Source: Carnegiea gigantea (Eukaryota > Streptophyta > Magnoliopsida > Caryophyllales > Cactaceae). Taken from it: 64,000 nt of DNA. Each line of letters starts with the position of its first letter. The stretch's first letter is position 1. The stretch covers positions 346,501-410,500 of the forward strand of contig JAKOGI010000126.1 in the NCBI GenBank assembly GCA_029747015.1. The letters are read 5' to 3'. Shown piece by piece: positions 33,901-45,529 of this stretch. Under the pieces are notes generated by a model, which saw only the letters and a list, made by a program, of their open reading frames with translations, did not search any database and was not told where the DNA came from. The position numbers and the translations under genes were made by a program.

Positions 33901-35473
33901 GGCTGAGTTTGACTATGTTATGGAGTATAAGCCAGGACGTGCCAATCTAGTGGCCGATGCCTTGAGCCGCAAGGGTGAACTTGCCAACATCAGTCGCCCT
34001 CAAGGCAACCTACGGGACCGCATTAAGGAGGGACTCCAACATGATTCTCTCGCCCAGACCATCATCCAACTTGTCAAGGAGGGCAAGACACGGAGATTTT
34101 GGCAGGAAGATGGCTTGATCCGCACTAAGGGCAAGCGCATCTATGTTCCTTCATATGACAACCTTCGGCGGGAAGTCATGAAGGAGTGTCATGATAGCAA
34201 GTGGGCGGGCCATCCAGGCATACACCGCACTCTTGCCCTTGTAGGAGATTCCTACTATTGGCCTCACTTGAAGGATGATGTGGAGGCCTATGTGAAGACT
34301 TGTCTTGTGTGTCAACAAGACAAAGTGGAACAAGGTGCACCTGCGGGACTATTGGAGCCTCTTCCCATTCCCGAAAGACCGTGGGAAAGCGTCTCTATGG
34401 ACTTCATCGTGGGGTTACCCACGAGTGATGGATATAATTGGGTGCTTGTGGTGGTGGACCGATACTCTAAGTATGCCACTTTCATTCCCGCACCCAAGGA
34501 ATGTTCCGCCGAGCAAGCCGCCTATTTATTCTTCAAACATGTGGTCAAGTATTGGGGCCTGCCTCGATCAATTGTGAGTGATCGGGACACTCGGTTCACA
34601 GGGCGATTTTGGACCGAGTTATTCAAGCTCATGGGATCCGAGCTTAACTTTTCTACTAGCTTCCATCCCCAAAGTGATGGACAGACCGAGAGGGCCAATG
34701 CTCTCTTGGAGCTTTACTTAAGGCACTATGTGAGTGCCAACCAAAAGGATTGGGCTAAGTTGCTTGATGTGGCCCAATTCTCATATAACCTACAAAGGAA
34801 CGAGTCCACGGGCCAGAGTCCGTTTGAAATTGTTACGGGGCAACAACCGTTGACCCCGAGTTCTCTTGCCACGGGGTACCGGGGACCGAGTCCACCCGCC
34901 TACAAGTTCGCCAAGGACTGGAATGACCAAGTGGGGGTGGCTCGAGCTTACTTGGAGAAAGCCTCCAAGAAAATGAAGAAGTGGGCGGATAAAAAGAGGC
35001 GCTCGAGGGAGTTCCAAGTCGGAGACCTCGTACTTGTCAAGATGTACAATCATGCGAGGTTAAGCGGCCGACATCGAGGTCTCATTCGCCGATATGAGGG
35101 ACCTTTCCCCATCCTCAAGAAGGTGGGGGCGCAAGCTTACAAGGTGGAGTTGCCTCCCAAGATCAAGTACCACCCCGTCTTTCATGTAAGCCTACTCAAG
35201 CCTTATCATGGGGACAATATGGATCCAAGTCGAGGTATCTCACATCGGGCACCTTTGGGCATCAAGGTGCAACATGACAAGGAAGTAGAAGAGGTCCTAG
35301 CCGATCGAGTGGTGCGACATTCCAACCAACCACCAACTCATGAACTCCTTGTCAAATGGAAAGGACTACCCGAGAGCGAGGCCAGCTGGGAACCCGTCCA
35401 ACACTTATGGCAATTCAAGGAGCAAATTCGCGCGTACGAGGACAAAAAGGCAACGAGGACATCGCCGGATTAA
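30905..35473 (+). CDS. Chromovirus gag-pol polyprotein, uninterrupted
   Basis: 1522 codons from ATG 30905 ([15 protein letters not shown]) to TAA. The frame is open 10 codons upstream to the primer site, but there is no ATG there. Domains in order: coiled coil (about residues 25-115), gag core (about 150-300), zinc knuckle [13 protein letters not shown] at about 359 with CX2CX3HX4C spacing, protease ALLDTGAD (Asp 429), RT with YLDDIVIYS (Asp 766 and 767), RNase H HTDASDF (Asp 913), integrase HHCC region (about 1095-1150) and integrase core with Asp 1166, Asp 1226 and Glu 1262, an exact DD35E spacing. A chromodomain (about 1459-1512, [15 protein letters not shown]) ends it. Chromodomains steer integration toward particular chromatin. 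All catalytic residues are present, so the product could be functional. Confidence 0.95.
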   Translation: MASSVTDAGNPQQGGKKGKDKNKDLSILVDDKLAEINHSMSDLTGRVDDMEKRIEELESTGDLEELRAEVQEAVKSLASNVDEEVRALRDGELQACKAEMMACKSEIEAYKARVEALETQLKVCMAAVANAGNGGSGQVSTTPKVNALQTPTYNGARNAREIDNFFWKFEAYFGAVGIIDEAQKVNLASFSLKDIALVWWRRRCDDVNRGSTPITTWDGFKRELKEQFYPKDAVKEARAKLRRLQHKEGHLREYVREFQELLLEIPNMGEEDALFAFLDGLSGWAKTELERRGVQDLASAIAAAESLNEYKRDSSKGQGKKNSGSGKGGGDRDKSPKRDKPSTDKGKGKKNDAPRKYSCFLCNGPHRVFECPKKGKLAAIVQKEEEQEEKRIASLKLLNAIHAKVEKQSRGRMYVETLINGKPLQALLDTGADTVYMAKELADEVGLSYIKEGGYVKGVNARSLPIHGVARGTPIQIGQWKGKVDITVAPLDDKKFYLGIDFLDAVKAHLVPYTDTLCIMETGQPCNVPVKRGIDEGNMLSALQFSKGLKKKEPTFLATLKMKEEPKEVQAPKVIQEALGEFKDVMPAELPKRLPPRREVDHAIELEVGAKPPAFPPYRMAPPELEELRRQLKELLNAGYIRPSKSPYGAPVLFQKKHDGSLRLCIDYRALNKVTIKNKYPIPRIDDLFDQLGDARYFTKLDLRSGYYQVRIAEGDEPKTACVTRYGSYEFLVMPFGLTNAPATFCTLMNKVLAPFLDRFVVVYLDDIVIYSKSLEEHVGHLREVFRTLRDNQLYVKKEKCSFAQEEVPFLGHIIGRGKLRMDPAKVKAILEWEPPTKVTKLRSFLGLVNYYRRFIKGYSAIAAPLTDLLKKGRGWTWNQECQHAFNALKKAITEEPVLSLPDLNKPFELHTDASDFAIGGVLMQDGHPIAFESRKLNDTERRYTVQEKEMTAVIHCLRTWRHYLLGSKFTIKTDNVATSYFQTQKKLTPKQARWQDFLAEFDYVMEYKPGRANLVADALSRKGELANISRPQGNLRDRIKEGLQHDSLAQTIIQLVKEGKTRRFWQEDGLIRTKGKRIYVPSYDNLRREVMKECHDSKWAGHPGIHRTLALVGDSYYWPHLKDDVEAYVKTCLVCQQDKVEQGAPAGLLEPLPIPERPWESVSMDFIVGLPTSDGYNWVLVVVDRYSKYATFIPAPKECSAEQAAYLFFKHVVKYWGLPRSIVSDRDTRFTGRFWTELFKLMGSELNFSTSFHPQSDGQTERANALLELYLRHYVSANQKDWAKLLDVAQFSYNLQRNESTGQSPFEIVTGQQPLTPSSLATGYRGPSPPAYKFAKDWNDQVGVARAYLEKASKKMKKWADKKRRSREFQVGDLVLVKMYNHARLSGRHRGLIRRYEGPFPILKKVGAQAYKVELPPKIKYHPVFHVSLLKPYHGDNMDPSRGISHRAPLGIKVQHDKEVEEVLADRVVRHSNQPPTHELLVKWKGLPESEASWEPVQHLWQFKEQIRAYEDKKATRTSPD

Positions 35474-35484
35474 GTGGGGGAGGA
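35473..35484 (+). other. Polypurine tract of the chromovirus
   Basis: AGTGGGGGAGGA, overlapping the end of the stop codon and directly before the 3' LTR. Confidence 0.88.
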
Positions 35485-35932
35485 TGTCACGGACCGCTCT
35501 AGAATACTCTAGAATGCCCTGGATTTCCTTAGAGTATGTTCTAGAGGGTCCTCCAAGGTTCCAGAAGGTTCCACACAACTCCACACTTGTGTAGAACCTT
35601 AGTTATTTGTATAGAACATTCTGGATGTACAATATCAACCGTAGGATCAATTAGATCTCCACCGTCCATTGAGGAGGTGGTAGTGTATAAATACCCCCAA
35701 GGGGGCTCATTTGTAAGCAAGCATTCAAGTGCAATACAAAGCATTCTCCCAAACTCCTTCTCTCTCTACTTTCTCTCTCTAAAGCTTTCTTAGAGTGTGA
35801 AGTGTGCTTACTTAGCTCCTCAAAGGCTAAGTCAAGCTTCCTTAAGGCTTACTAGCAAACAAGGCAAGAATCACAAGCAAAGTTTGCTAGGCCGCACGGG
35901 TCTAAGTTTGAGTGAATTATCGACCCGTGACA
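35485..35932 (+). repeat. 3' LTR of the chromovirus
   Basis: 448 bp, same ends as the 5' LTR, with four single-base differences counted by eye. Confidence 0.95.
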
Positions 35933-35936
35933 CAAG

Positions 35937-37809
35937 GTAAGAACACTATGGAGACAACAGGCCCAGAAGTTGTTCCTCAAAACGGCAGGCAAGGTGAACA
36001 CCAAACAGGGGGAAACACCGTTGAACCCTGTTCGGGACCATGTTCTTCAGGAACAGGCTTACAAACAGGTGCAGAAACAGACTCACGAGGTGTTCGTGAG
36101 CCTGATTCTCCAAATATTCCGGCTAGAGTAGAGCATGTGTCTGTGGATCCACTTACTCCACGACCATGGAAGCACCATAGTTCACACCCCCTTGATCAAA
36201 TTCTGTCTGATATTAACAGTGGAGTGCAAACTAGGTCTAAGCTTAAGAATTTCTGTGCTTTCTATGCTTTTCTCTCTAACATTGAGCCAAAGAATGTGAA
36301 TGAAGCTCTTGCAGATTCATATTGGGTCACGGCAATGCAAGAAGAGCTCCATCAATTTGAAAGAAATAGAGTATGGCACCTGGTACCTAAACCTGCAGAG
36401 AGAACAATCATTGGAACCAAGTGGGTGTTCCGAAACAAACTGGATGAGTCAGGAACATTCACTAGGAACAAGGCACGGCTGGTTGTTCAAGGGTATAACC
36501 AAGAAGAAGGGATCGATTATGAAGAAACCTTGCACCAGTTGCTAGAATTGAGGCTATTCGAATCCTAATAGCCTTTGCAGCTCATATGGAAATCAAGCTA
36601 TATCAAATGGACGTGAAAAGTGCATTCCTAAACGGATACCTTAAAGAAGAGGTGTATGTCAAACAACCCCCTGGTTTTGAAAACAGTGAATTTCTTAACC
36701 ATGTTTTCAAACTTGACAAAGCTCTTTATGGTTTAAAACAAGCTCCTAGAGCTTGGTATGAACGTTTGTCAAGTTTTTTACTTGAAAATAATTTTAGAAG
36801 AGGCAAGGTAGACAATACCTTGTTTCTAAAATCTAAGGGGGAACATTTATTGATTGTCCAAATATATGTTGATGACATTATATTTGGTGCAACTCATCAT
36901 GATTTATGCAACGAATTTTCAAATATGATGAGGAGTGAGTTTGAGATGAGCATGATGGGTGAGCTTAACTTTTTCTTAGGCTTACAAATCAAGCAAACTC
37001 CAAACGGCACCATGATCCATCAACAAAAGTATATCAAGGAGCTACTTAAGCGTTTTGGGATGGAGTCAGCCAAATCCATAGACACTCCAATTTCTCCTTC
37101 AACCAAGTTGGTTATGGATGATGAGAGTCCCTCAGTTGAGGAGAAACTCTATAGGGGCATGATTGGGTCACTCCTATACCTAACCGCTAGTAGACCGGAT
37201 ATTGTTTTTAGTGTTGGTTTATGTGCCCGTTTTCAGTCTAATCCTAAGGAAACTCATCTTAAGGCTGTTAAACGGATACTAAGATATTTGAAACATACAC
37301 CCAATTTAGCTTTATGGTATCCTAGAGGTTGCAATTTTGATCTTGTTGGATATGCTGACGCTGACTATGCTGGATTCCTAGTTGATAGAAAGAGTACCTC
37401 AGGTATGGCTCACTTTCTTGGACCTTGTTTGGTATCTTGGGCTACCAAGAAGCAACATTCAGTTGCCATGTCCACAGCAGAAGCTGAATATGTTGCAGCA
37501 GCTTCATGTTGTGCTCAACTGTTGTGGATAAGGCAACAGCTTAAGGACTTTTGTGTTGACATTGGATGCATTCCTATTTTTTGTGATAACACAAGTGCAA
37601 TTAACATTGCCAAAAATCCATGTCAACATAAAAGAACAAAGCATATTGACATTCGACATCATTTCTTGAGAGATAATGTTGAAAAGGGTTTAATTTTTAT
37701 GAATTTTTGCACAACGGAAAATCAAATTGCTGATATATTCACTAAGGCACTAGCTAGAGATCAATTTGAGAGAAATAGACTGGAACTAGGGTTGGTAAGA
37801 ACACCCTGA
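35937..37809 (+). pseudogene. Sirevirus-like pol, RT and RNase H part
   Basis: Resumes after the gypsy insertion with a Gly/Thr/Glu-rich linker, then NEALADSYWVTAMQEELHQF and TKWVFRNKLDESG. A one-base loss near 36526 (ACCTTGCACC) shifts the frame; the expected continuation appears in another frame up to 36586. From 36586 to 37809 the frame is open for 407 codons. It holds [20 protein letters not shown], the catalytic IYVDDIIFG (about 36870), RNase [11 protein letters not shown] (about 37350), [10 protein letters not shown] and [13 protein letters not shown], and the end [16 protein letters not shown]. Catalytic residues look intact, but the gene is split and shifted. Confidence 0.9.
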
Positions 37810-38628
37810 GATACTTGTTTCCAAGACATGAACTAGGTTTGGTAAAAACAACCTCTACACCCTGTTCTCTCCCCTTGTTTGCAAATCTTATTAGCAACTG
37901 ATGTGATTTATGTACAATGAGTGCATACACTCGAATTGCGTGCGTTTTTTTAATTTATACAAAGAGTGCAGCATAAGGGGATGTACTAAGGATCACTGGA
38001 GCAGCTCTGCCACCCCTAGTACCAATGAGTCAAATCAAGATCAAACGGCGAAGAACAGGCAGGTATCTTGATCGAACGGAAAGAACAGGTACGTCCCTTG
38101 GTTGTTCGATGCATATAGGAATGTGTTTTCTTTAAACCTCCCTCCTTACCAAGGCACACGCCTTTAATGTTCTCACCCGTTGCAAACCTAGAGATCTTTA
38201 AAAGATTTTGGGTGCTCTCTCTCTCTTTAAATGCCCTGTTCTCAGTTCTTCTTTTCACCTGACTTCATCTCGCTCAAAAGCATTCCTCCTCTGCAAACGA
38301 AACCACCCCCTGCTCCCTGATTGTCTAGGCTGGTCTCTAGTCTCCTCCTCCTCCTCTCTTAGTTTTGTTGTTTTGGCATTGTACTACTTTTCTTTGCAAT
38401 GAAATATCTATTTGCAATGCTTTATATGCTTTTCTTGCAACCGTCCTGTTGTTCTTGCTTTTTAATGACGCCAAAAGGGGGAAGAATAGTGTAACCTATT
38501 GACAAAGTATGACGAATGAGCCTGACCTTGACTCGATAGGGTGGGTTGACCTCTAACTCCTTGTACCTACATGGATCCCTATCAGCATTCAATTTTTTTT
38601 TAATATGGACACTTGGTTTGTCATCGTC
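37810..38628 (+). other. Untranslated 3' interior of the Sirevirus-like element
   Basis: No conserved frame and no envelope-like ORF. It holds an additional purine tract AAAAGGGGGAAGAA near 38472, of the kind repeated in Sirevirus 3' regions, and more GAACAGG motifs (38051-38091). Confidence 0.55.
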
Positions 38629-38642
38629 AAAAAAGGGGAAAT
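38629..38642 (+). other. Polypurine tract of the Sirevirus-like element
   Basis: AAAAAAGGGGAAAT directly before the 3' LTR. Confidence 0.85.
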
Positions 38643-40334
38643 TGTTGAATTAGTATATTCAGTTTTGATGACAACAAAGCCAAGTGTAAAATGCTCTTAA
38701 GTAATGTTGCTCCAAACAAAGTTCTCCAAACAGGCATACACTGTTATTTTCAATATGCGTCTTAACTTGTTTGCTGAATGTTGAGAACAAGTCTTAAGAA
38801 CAGGTCTCATACCTTGATGACTCACGCTCAAGTCAAGAACACCACCTCGATGAGTTGATTGTGTGTTAAGATCAGTTCCTGAACTCAAGCAATACAAGAA
38901 CAACCTGGCAAACAGGCTAGGTGTTTCAAGGACAATCCAGCAAACAGGCCTTTCTGAACTCAAGCGATACAAGAACAACCTGGCAAACAGGTTGGTCTAG
39001 GTGGTTGGGGCAGCGTATTTGTCTTGAACAAGATGACTGGATCTACAACAAGATGTCTTGGGTAATTTAGGTTTTATTTTTTAGACTCTTGTTAATATGC
39101 CAATCTTGAAAAGTCTCTAACTAACCACTCTTGAATTGGTTGCGCTATTTGCTTCAGAACACCAAGTTTGAACAACCCTGTAAACAGGGTACCTAGGGTG
39201 TTTCTGAACTGCAACGGCCAAACCCGGTCATTTTGGAAAACTTATTTTGGTTGGCCAAAAGCTCTAATAGATTTTGATAATATTCCAAGATAGCAATTTA
39301 AGCTGTAGGAAATCTTTTGATATGAAAATCACTTGGGAGATTTGCAAAACTGATTTTGGAAAATATTTACCAAAACCGAAAATATTTCTCTCTTATCCTT
39401 TGGAAAGTGATTAATTCAAAATTCAAGCCGAGATTCTTTTGCATGTATTTCACGGCTATTTTTAAGGGGAAAAGATAGTCTTTTATCCTCCAAAATCAAA
39501 TCCCTACAATATTGAGAAACTCTATCCTCATTGGATCTTTTAGCCGTTGGAATTCCTGTGCTAAGCAAAAATCTCTCTTTGCTAAACATAGCTGATTTTA
39601 TCACTTCTCCTTGTTTTTGACCGTTGGATTTTTTGTTTAAAAACTCAACATTTCACTCCCATTCATTAGACAAGAAAAAACGAGAAACATACACAACATA
39701 CGCAAAAAGGGAGAAGTGCAAAAGTGGTTTTTCTAGTGAGAAGAATTTTTCGAGCTACTCTTGAGAAAAGAAAAATCGAGACAAGTTGTGTTTAAGCTGA
39801 GCTTTCAAGATATTGGCATACTAGGACCTCATTGTACCTTACATCTGCTTAAATCAGAAGCACCCCCGTAAGGTGTTTTGTAACCCTGATCTTGGATCAG
39901 AAAAGTGAGTGAGTGGTCCTCAGTCGTGTGGACTTTGGACGTGTCCAATCTGGTGAGATTTGGACGTGGTGTAACCTTTCTTAGAAAAGAAGGTTACGTG
40001 GTTGCAAGTTGTAACAAGGTGTGTTACATTTGTAACGTGTGAAGCCCGTTAGTGAAAGTGGTTAAATCCTACACGAGGTAGGTCGTGGTTTTTCACACTT
40101 CAGTTGGGCTAGAGGTGTTTTCCACGGAAAAATTGTGTGTGCTTTATTTCCGCATTTATCTTGTTGATTTTCGCCTTTGAGCAAATTGAAAACATCTGGT
40201 GCAAACAAGTCAGAAGGTTGTTTGTAATTCAAGAACAACCTCTGCAATCAGGAGGGTGTTTGTCAGTAAGTACGCGAAAATCGAACACCACAATTCACCC
40301 CCCCTCTTGTTGGTAAGTACTCCTAAATTCAACA
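38643..40334 (+). repeat. 3' LTR of the Sirevirus-like element
   Basis: 1692 bp, TGTTGAATTAG to CTAAATTCAACA, about 98% identical to the 5' LTR by eye. Confidence 0.92.
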
Positions 40335-40469
40335 ACCATGCAAATGCTTCTAAGCCCTGGAGACATAAAGGAGGTAGCAATATCATAAAGTCTTAATATG
40401 GAAATAGTTTCTAGAATAACTTGCCTGCATCTCTCAGATGATCAATAAATTAACCACAAAGCAAAAGTA

Positions 40470-40910
40470 CTCCTAGGCTACTATTAGCCCATCCCATCTC
40501 AACAGATCTACCTCACTTTGATAGTTTGGCTTCCTCTACCTCGGTTGTTAAACTCATACTGCAAAGACTTGGATAATGAAGAGTTGAAGTACTAACCCAG
40601 CCATTCGACGAGGATGCAATTGTTGCAAGCCAACTGAGGTTACATAGAAAAATTTTAATACAGCAACAAATTGCTAATGAATTCCCTTTCTGCAAAATTT
40701 AGCAAAGCAATGGTAATTTTCATGAAGGGTCAATTAAAAGTGTTACCTCACTAGTATCAAAGACTACTTTTGTTTGTACTGCATTCGGCAATTAAAAGAA
40801 TGATTCCTTGACCTGTTTCAAGGCTGGGAGAAGATCACAAGGTTGTAAGTCGTGCTTGAAGAATATTCGAGACTCCCAGCAGCATGAGTCAATCACTTTC
40901 TTGAACACTA
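40470..40910. repeat. Locus repeat R1, copy 1
   Basis: The order CCCATC..CAACAGATCTACCTCA, then AACAAATTGCTAATGAATTCC, then CCCAGCAGCAT is shared with 52850-53340. A partial third copy is at 51390-51630. All are non-coding. It marks older duplication within this locus. Confidence 0.6.
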
Positions 40911-42040
40911 CCTTCAATTGAACCATAAGCGTTAAGAAACCAATCCAACTCGAGCTATTTGATGCTCAAGAAACCAAATAGGATTTATTATGCAGTCGAA
41001 CAGATCCCCTAACAATAAATGCCTATGGGTTTGAACAGAGGATTCTATATACGCTCATCCCAACCTTAAGGAATAACACCGTACAAGGGTTTTTGATATT
41101 TGAACTAGAAACCTTTGGTCAGAAAAATTCTCATGCCATATAATGAACCAACTCAATCGAGCATGCTATTTTTTTATTTCAAAAAAAAACCTCTAATAAT
41201 TGCAAGTACGGCGTTACTAAAGCACAACCTTCACAGGATCTAAGCTACACCATATAGAATGTCAAATCGGGTAATAAGACAAAGGTACCTATTACTATCC
41301 ACAACACCACGATGTTACTTCATACAAAAATATCAGTGCACTATCACATTACAGTTAAACGCTCAATAAAACCTCACAATTTGGGGGGGGGGGGAGATCT
41401 AATGCCACTATGACAGTATAACACTGTCCCTCTTTGACCGTGCACTTCATTCATCAATTTTTCTCTCCAGAATGAGATTGGTTCCAAATAAGCAAAACCT
41501 CCATGATCTCAAAAAATACACTTACAGCTGTAACAAGTGAACATAGGCCTTAGATAAGGTCCAGATAAAAAAGATCCATCTTAAGACAAGCAAAAAGCAC
41601 ACAAAACAAATGGAAAATATCTTAAACGGTTTACCGCAAACATCGATGCCCATTATGAAGGCATTATGACAAAATTTTCAGATGTTTTATAAAAATGAAC
41701 CAGACTGGCGCCTGGACATGTACTCGTGAAGTGATGCTTTAGCATGAGACAGCAACTCAACGGTACAATATTCATTTAGTATTCATTTTCTTCATCCTTT
41801 TCAGTGATAATCAAAATCCATCAAACTCAAAAAGTCCTCAACGCACTGCCTCAAATTGATCAAGATGCACCCATTTCAAAGGAAAATTTGGCCCCATCTC
41901 ATAGTAGAAATTCACCTCATAGAAGCCGCGCTTGCTCATGATATTTTTTCAGCCAGTAAAGGTACTAAAGAAAACGCCAGCAAGATAACTAACATTGCAA
42001 TCAATAAAACGTTTACAAGCATTCTTGTGAGGTCAGGTTC
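40911..42040. other. No gene seen
   Basis: About 1.1 kb of AT-rich spacer with a G-run near 41382-41393, leading up to the U1 promoter. The short ORF at 41856-42062 overlaps the U1 upstream element and has no recognisable feature. Confidence 0.4.
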
Positions 42041-42042
42041 CA

Positions 42043-42094
42043 GACCCACATCAGTGGAATAACAAGTGGAAGGAAAGAGAGGCCGGTATAAAAG
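42043..42094 (+). promoter_or_regulatory. U1 promoter: USE and TATA box
   Basis: GACCCACATCA (42043-42053) matches the plant snRNA upstream element RTCCCACATCG closely. TATAAAAG (42087-42094) is 24-31 bases before the RNA start. The gap between the two is 33 bases, the spacing that specifies RNA polymerase II for plant snRNA genes (U6-type Pol III promoters are about ten bases shorter). Confidence 0.85.
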
Positions 42095-42117
42095 AAACAC
42101 GCCAAGTATGGAGAAAC

Positions 42118-42280
42118 ATACTTACCTGGACAGGGTTAATGGGTGATCAACAAGGCTCATGGCCTAGGTACGTGGCCTCCATTGCACTGTAGGAGGTGCA
42201 CCTGCCTAACGTCTCCCCAAAGTGGGAGAGCGTACGTCATAATTTGTGGCAGTGGGGGCCTGCGTCCGCGCGGCCCCTGT
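42118..42280 (+). ncRNA. U1: U1 spliceosomal snRNA
   Basis: U1 recognises the 5' splice site in the nuclear spliceosome. The RNA starts ATACTTACCTGGAC, with the splice-site complement ACTTACCTG intact. Stem-loop I (GGGTGATCAACAAGGCTCAT), stem-loop II, the GAGCG/CGTACG stem and the Sm site AATTTGTGG (42241-42249) follow. The final stem-loop ends GGGGGCCTGCGTCCGCGCGG then CCCCTG. Length is about 162-163 nt, as in other plants. Promoter elements and a 3' box are in place, so this is very likely an active gene. Confidence 0.95.
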
Positions 42281-42282
42281 CG

Positions 42283-42297
42283 CAATTGTAGTTCTAA
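42283..42297 (+). terminator. U1 3' box
   Basis: CAATTGTAGTTCTAA fits the plant snRNA 3'-end signal CA(N)3-10AGTNNAA with one mismatch. It lies a few bases after the RNA end. Confidence 0.6.
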
Positions 42298-42474
42298 TTT
42301 TGTCATTTGATCATATAGTAAAGAACAATCAAAATCAGGGATGAGGGAACGAAGAGGTGATGCCCAAAAAACTTAATCATTCCAATGTCTATAGAAACAT
42401 GAATTTGAACAGGATGAAAAAAAGCTGAAGTAGCTTTTTTCAACTTGGCAGCTGGCAGCACCACATTACACAGA

Positions 42475-43230
42475 TTAATTGACATTTCACATTTATCAGA
42501 TGTCTCTAAAATGGTGTTGAATTGCTTTGCACTTCTCAGTCACATTACACAGGACATCTGCAGAAGCATCCTTCATGTAAAATGATCCCACGCATTTTAG
42601 CAGGTTACTGATCTAGTCCCACATTAGTAGATAGCATGATTGGATAAAACATCAGGGCACTATTGATGTCTAATCACAGCATCATCAAGACTCAGTCACC
42701 AAACACATCACAAATTGCCAAGTCTAATTAGCCTAGCTACCCCAAAGAAACTATAGGGTATTGTACCAATAGCTTCTTCTGACATGAGAATGTTGTGTCA
42801 CCAGCTTCTTCCTGCATCACTAAGAACTAAGAACCAGTGTGGAAGATGTCAGGACCAAGTTCTTGTTTACCTTTTCAAGACTCTGCACCACAGAATGAAT
42901 AAATTGTATTAACTTATTCCATATTTTCATTTACGTAACTGAGACATGTGTCAGGTAATCAAGACTTGGACAAGATTAGAAGGACACAATTTTGCAAAAA
43001 GAAGCCAAGTTTGAAACCCAGATATACAGTCATTCACATAAATTGCCCTCAACGAAAGAGATGGAAGGTTCACATATACAAACAAAGGCTTCAATGACTT
43101 TTGGGAGCTGCAATAAAACAGAACGGTAAACACGAGAGGAATTTCCACTAATAGGATGATCTGAGAGAGAAATTCTTACATTGCTGTCAACCAGTACAAG
43201 CCACTGATGAGATGGAAAAGTTGTCCATTT
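42475..43230. repeat. Locus repeat R2, copy 1
   Basis: TTTATCAGATGTCTCTAAAA, then CACTTCTCAGTCACATTACA, then CATCCTTCATGTAAAATGAT and later AAAGGCTTC..GACTTTTGGGAG are shared in the same order with 62085-63380. Non-coding. Copy 2 does not include a U1 gene upstream. Confidence 0.75.
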
Positions 43231-44206
43231 GCTGGTACTGCTTGGTGCAGACTGTAGCAAATTTGCAACCAGTGCCACCACAATGCACATAAGGAATGCT
43301 CTAGGAAAGTTCGGAAAGACTAGCCGAGTTTCCAAATACACCTAATGCCCTCAAGCAAAGAACGAGGAGATCAGGTACTATCTTCAGGCAGATCCAGACA
43401 GAGATTTTTCCAGCACAATTTGCTGCAAAATCAATGAATCATTTTTTTTTGGGGGGGGGGGATTGATATGAACATTTAAATTGAAACCAGAGTACTCCTG
43501 CATTGCAAATAAAAAAAATGTCTTTTTTATGTGAATAAATGCTTCCCTCGGAGCCCCTTATGAAAGAAGCCATCCTGCCAGCAGTAACTATACAACATTA
43601 TAACATGACAACAATGACGCGGCAAAAGTATTCACCTTATTCATAACAAAACAAGCCTGTCTTTCTGGACTACTGCGGATTTATGTGGCATCAAGCTCTG
43701 GATGATTGGCTCCTTGACCTGCCTGAAGGTGAAAATAGCATTAGAAGTCTGAATTCCAATGTGTCTGCAGAATATCCCACCACATCTTCTGCCATTTTCG
43801 TAAAATGGTCTCACAAGCTGGACGGAAGCACTAACCATCACACAAGCAGAACTCACACTAATCAGTCTCAAATAAGGATTGCTGTTGCAAATTACTAGAG
43901 TGTTGATCCCAAATGCAAAGTACTAGAGTATTGATCCCAAAGTTGAAGTATATAAGTGCTGACATACTCAGATTGATTAGAGAAATACAATGAGGCCGTT
44001 CACCATGACTTAGTTCACATTCTCAGAAGTAATCCTCAGTGAAGGGCTCCTCTTTGCTCATTTACAATGCGATTGATGTTCATTGAGCCTTCTTGATCAA
44101 ATCAAAGTACGGTAACAGAGTCGAAAATCGAAAGTCCAACAACAACCACCCAATGTGAAACTTGACAGTCACCCAACGTGGCCAACCTTACGACCAAGGG
44201 CTCTCC
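43231..44206. other. No gene seen
   Basis: Spacer with a T10-G11-type homopolymer at 43441-43460. A nearly tandem phrase CAAAGTACTAGAGTATTGATC occurs at about 43895-43940. No conserved frame. Confidence 0.4.
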
Positions 44207-44345
44207 ATTGCTTCATTTATGCAGAAGATTCCAGTCCTGAGATACTTCTCCTCGCTGTGTAACGAATACACCTGCAGAAATACAACCCAAAGAACAGTCT
44301 AGACTCTTACCAGCAATAGGCCAAAAAATCTAATTCACATAAAAA
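44207..44345. repeat. Locus repeat R3, copy 2
   Basis: Matches 24137-24275 (TTTATGCAGAAGA..CAGTCCTGAGATACTTCTCC). On the minus strand the copy is preceded by TTTCTGCAG|GTG, a good splice-acceptor context, so it could be an exon of the transcript suggested just upstream. Confidence 0.5.
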
Positions 44346-44811
44346 AAAATTTTAAAAAAAAAGGCCATCCAACTTCACTTACCTTTCACCAGTGAAATAG
44401 ACGTGTAGTTTAACCAAATAGAAATTAGCAGCAAGATTCTTGTCCATCATCGACCATTTTCATCAGTACGCTTATAGTGCAGCGCTTAAGAGCCAAAGGT
44501 AACATAATTTCTTTTTCTTCTAAATTTTTAACATGGAAAAATCCAGAATCCTTGATTTACCTAAACTTTTGGACCATTTCTTCCTGACCATAAGCCCTAA
44601 ATGGAAGCTTGAGCAATCAGTCACCCACAAATCATCACGGAGTTTGCAAAATTGAATTTCTAGAGCAACAATACACCTAATCCATGCATGAGGAATCATA
44701 ACCTACAATCAGTCTTAGAATGGTAATCTAACCATAAAATGAAGCATAAAACTCCGAAAAAGCTAAATAACAGGAACATGCAAAGGACCGAAACAGAATT
44801 CAAAAGCATTC

Positions 44812-45240
44812 ACCAGAAGAAGCAAGTGATTTTGCAGTCTCCCCTGACTCAAAAGTCCGCGAAACCGCCATGTTTTGGTAGAATTCCTGAAAAATAAGAG
44901 AGAGAAGAAGAAGAAGAAGAAGAAGAAGAAGAAGAAGGCGAAAGATCGCCATTTTCGTAGAACTGAAAGAGCCTGACACTGACAGTGACAGCCTTCAGCT
45001 CTGTTGTACTTTTGAAAACACTACCAGAGAAGCATATTTTGGGGGAGGAGAGAGAAAGGCAGAGAGGGACGGAAGGTTAAAAAGCCGCGAAACTCTGTGA
45101 GTGAGAATGAGAGAGAGAGAGAGACACAGTGTCAACTGGTTTGGGTTTGGGCCAACGCGAATGGGTGGGGGTTCGGCGATGTAATTGAATATTAGAAGAT
45201 ATACTGGCCTGATAATAAATAGGACGCCTCTCTCTTTACA
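44812..45240 (-). promoter_or_regulatory. Possible promoter, 5' UTR and first exon of an unidentified gene
   Basis: On the minus strand, a TATTTATTATC box (about 45219-45209), a GGCCCAAACCC site-II-like motif (about 45153-45143), a CT-rich stretch (45124-45107) and a (TTC)n tract precede ATG 44871. That ATG opens MAVSRTFESGETAKSLASSG, with a possible donor G|GTGAAT at about 44811. I do not recognise the peptide. An earlier ATG (about 44955) opens a Leu-rich run through the microsatellite. The layout resembles a housekeeping plant gene start, but no convincing downstream exons were found, so it may be a gene remnant or a non-coding transcript. Confidence 0.3.
44903..44937. repeat. (GAA)n microsatellite
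   Basis: About eleven consecutive GAA units, reading TTC on the minus strand within the possible 5' UTR. Confidence 0.9.
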
Positions 45241-45529
45241 CTTTAAATTCCAAAACTTCATGTCAGATGCATAAAGCTCTCATAATCATGATGCACAAAG
45301 CTCTAGGGAATTCAAAAGTGGAATAACTATTTTATAATTTTTTAAAATTTATTTCTTTTTTTTCTAAATTTATTATCATAAGTACATATATTAGTTTAGA
45401 CTTGACTTATTAACTACAATCATATCTTCCATCCAAATATATGAGACATATTTGATAAAGCAGTAGTGATGAAATATAGCAATTGTCTCGAAATTATGCA
45501 CGGAGTGACACAGAGAAGAAGGCATTTCA

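Larger units (their letters stand above)
30426..35932 (+). mobile_element. Chromovirus (Ty3/gypsy), structurally intact, nested in the copia element
   Basis: 5507 bp with two 448-bp LTRs (30426-30873 and 35485-35932). Both start TGTCACGG and end CCGTGACA. I count four differences between them, about 99% identity. A tRNA-Met primer site, one uninterrupted polyprotein frame and a purine tract are all present. The flanking duplication reads CAAG on both sides (30422-30425 and 35933-35936), or ACAAG if the last A of the LTR is shared. A C-terminal chromodomain marks it as a chromovirus. Overall size, short LTRs and the RT to RNase H sequence suggest the Galadriel group, tentatively. Confidence 0.95.
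25456..40334 (+). mobile_element. Sirevirus-like Ty1/copia element with nested chromovirus, TSD ACCAT
   Basis: Full-length element with direct LTRs at 25456-27148 and 38643-40334, each bounded by TGTTGAAT and ATTCAACA. ACCAT flanks it at 25451-25455 and 40335-40339. Order on the plus strand: LTR, initiator-Met primer site, gag with CCHC knuckles, protease, integrase, RT, RNase H, a long untranslated 3' part, purine tract, LTR. Without the nested gypsy element it is about 9.4 kb. The size, long LTRs, long gag and several AAAAGGGG tracts suggest the Sirevirus lineage, though I assign this tentatively. By eye the LTRs differ at about 27 of 1693 positions. Coding is broken by shifts, stops and the 5.5-kb insertion. 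Confidence 0.92.

Noticed and set aside
41856..42062. 68-codon plus-strand ORF upstream of U1
   Set aside because: It overlaps the U1 upstream element, has no recognisable feature, and has the length expected by chance.
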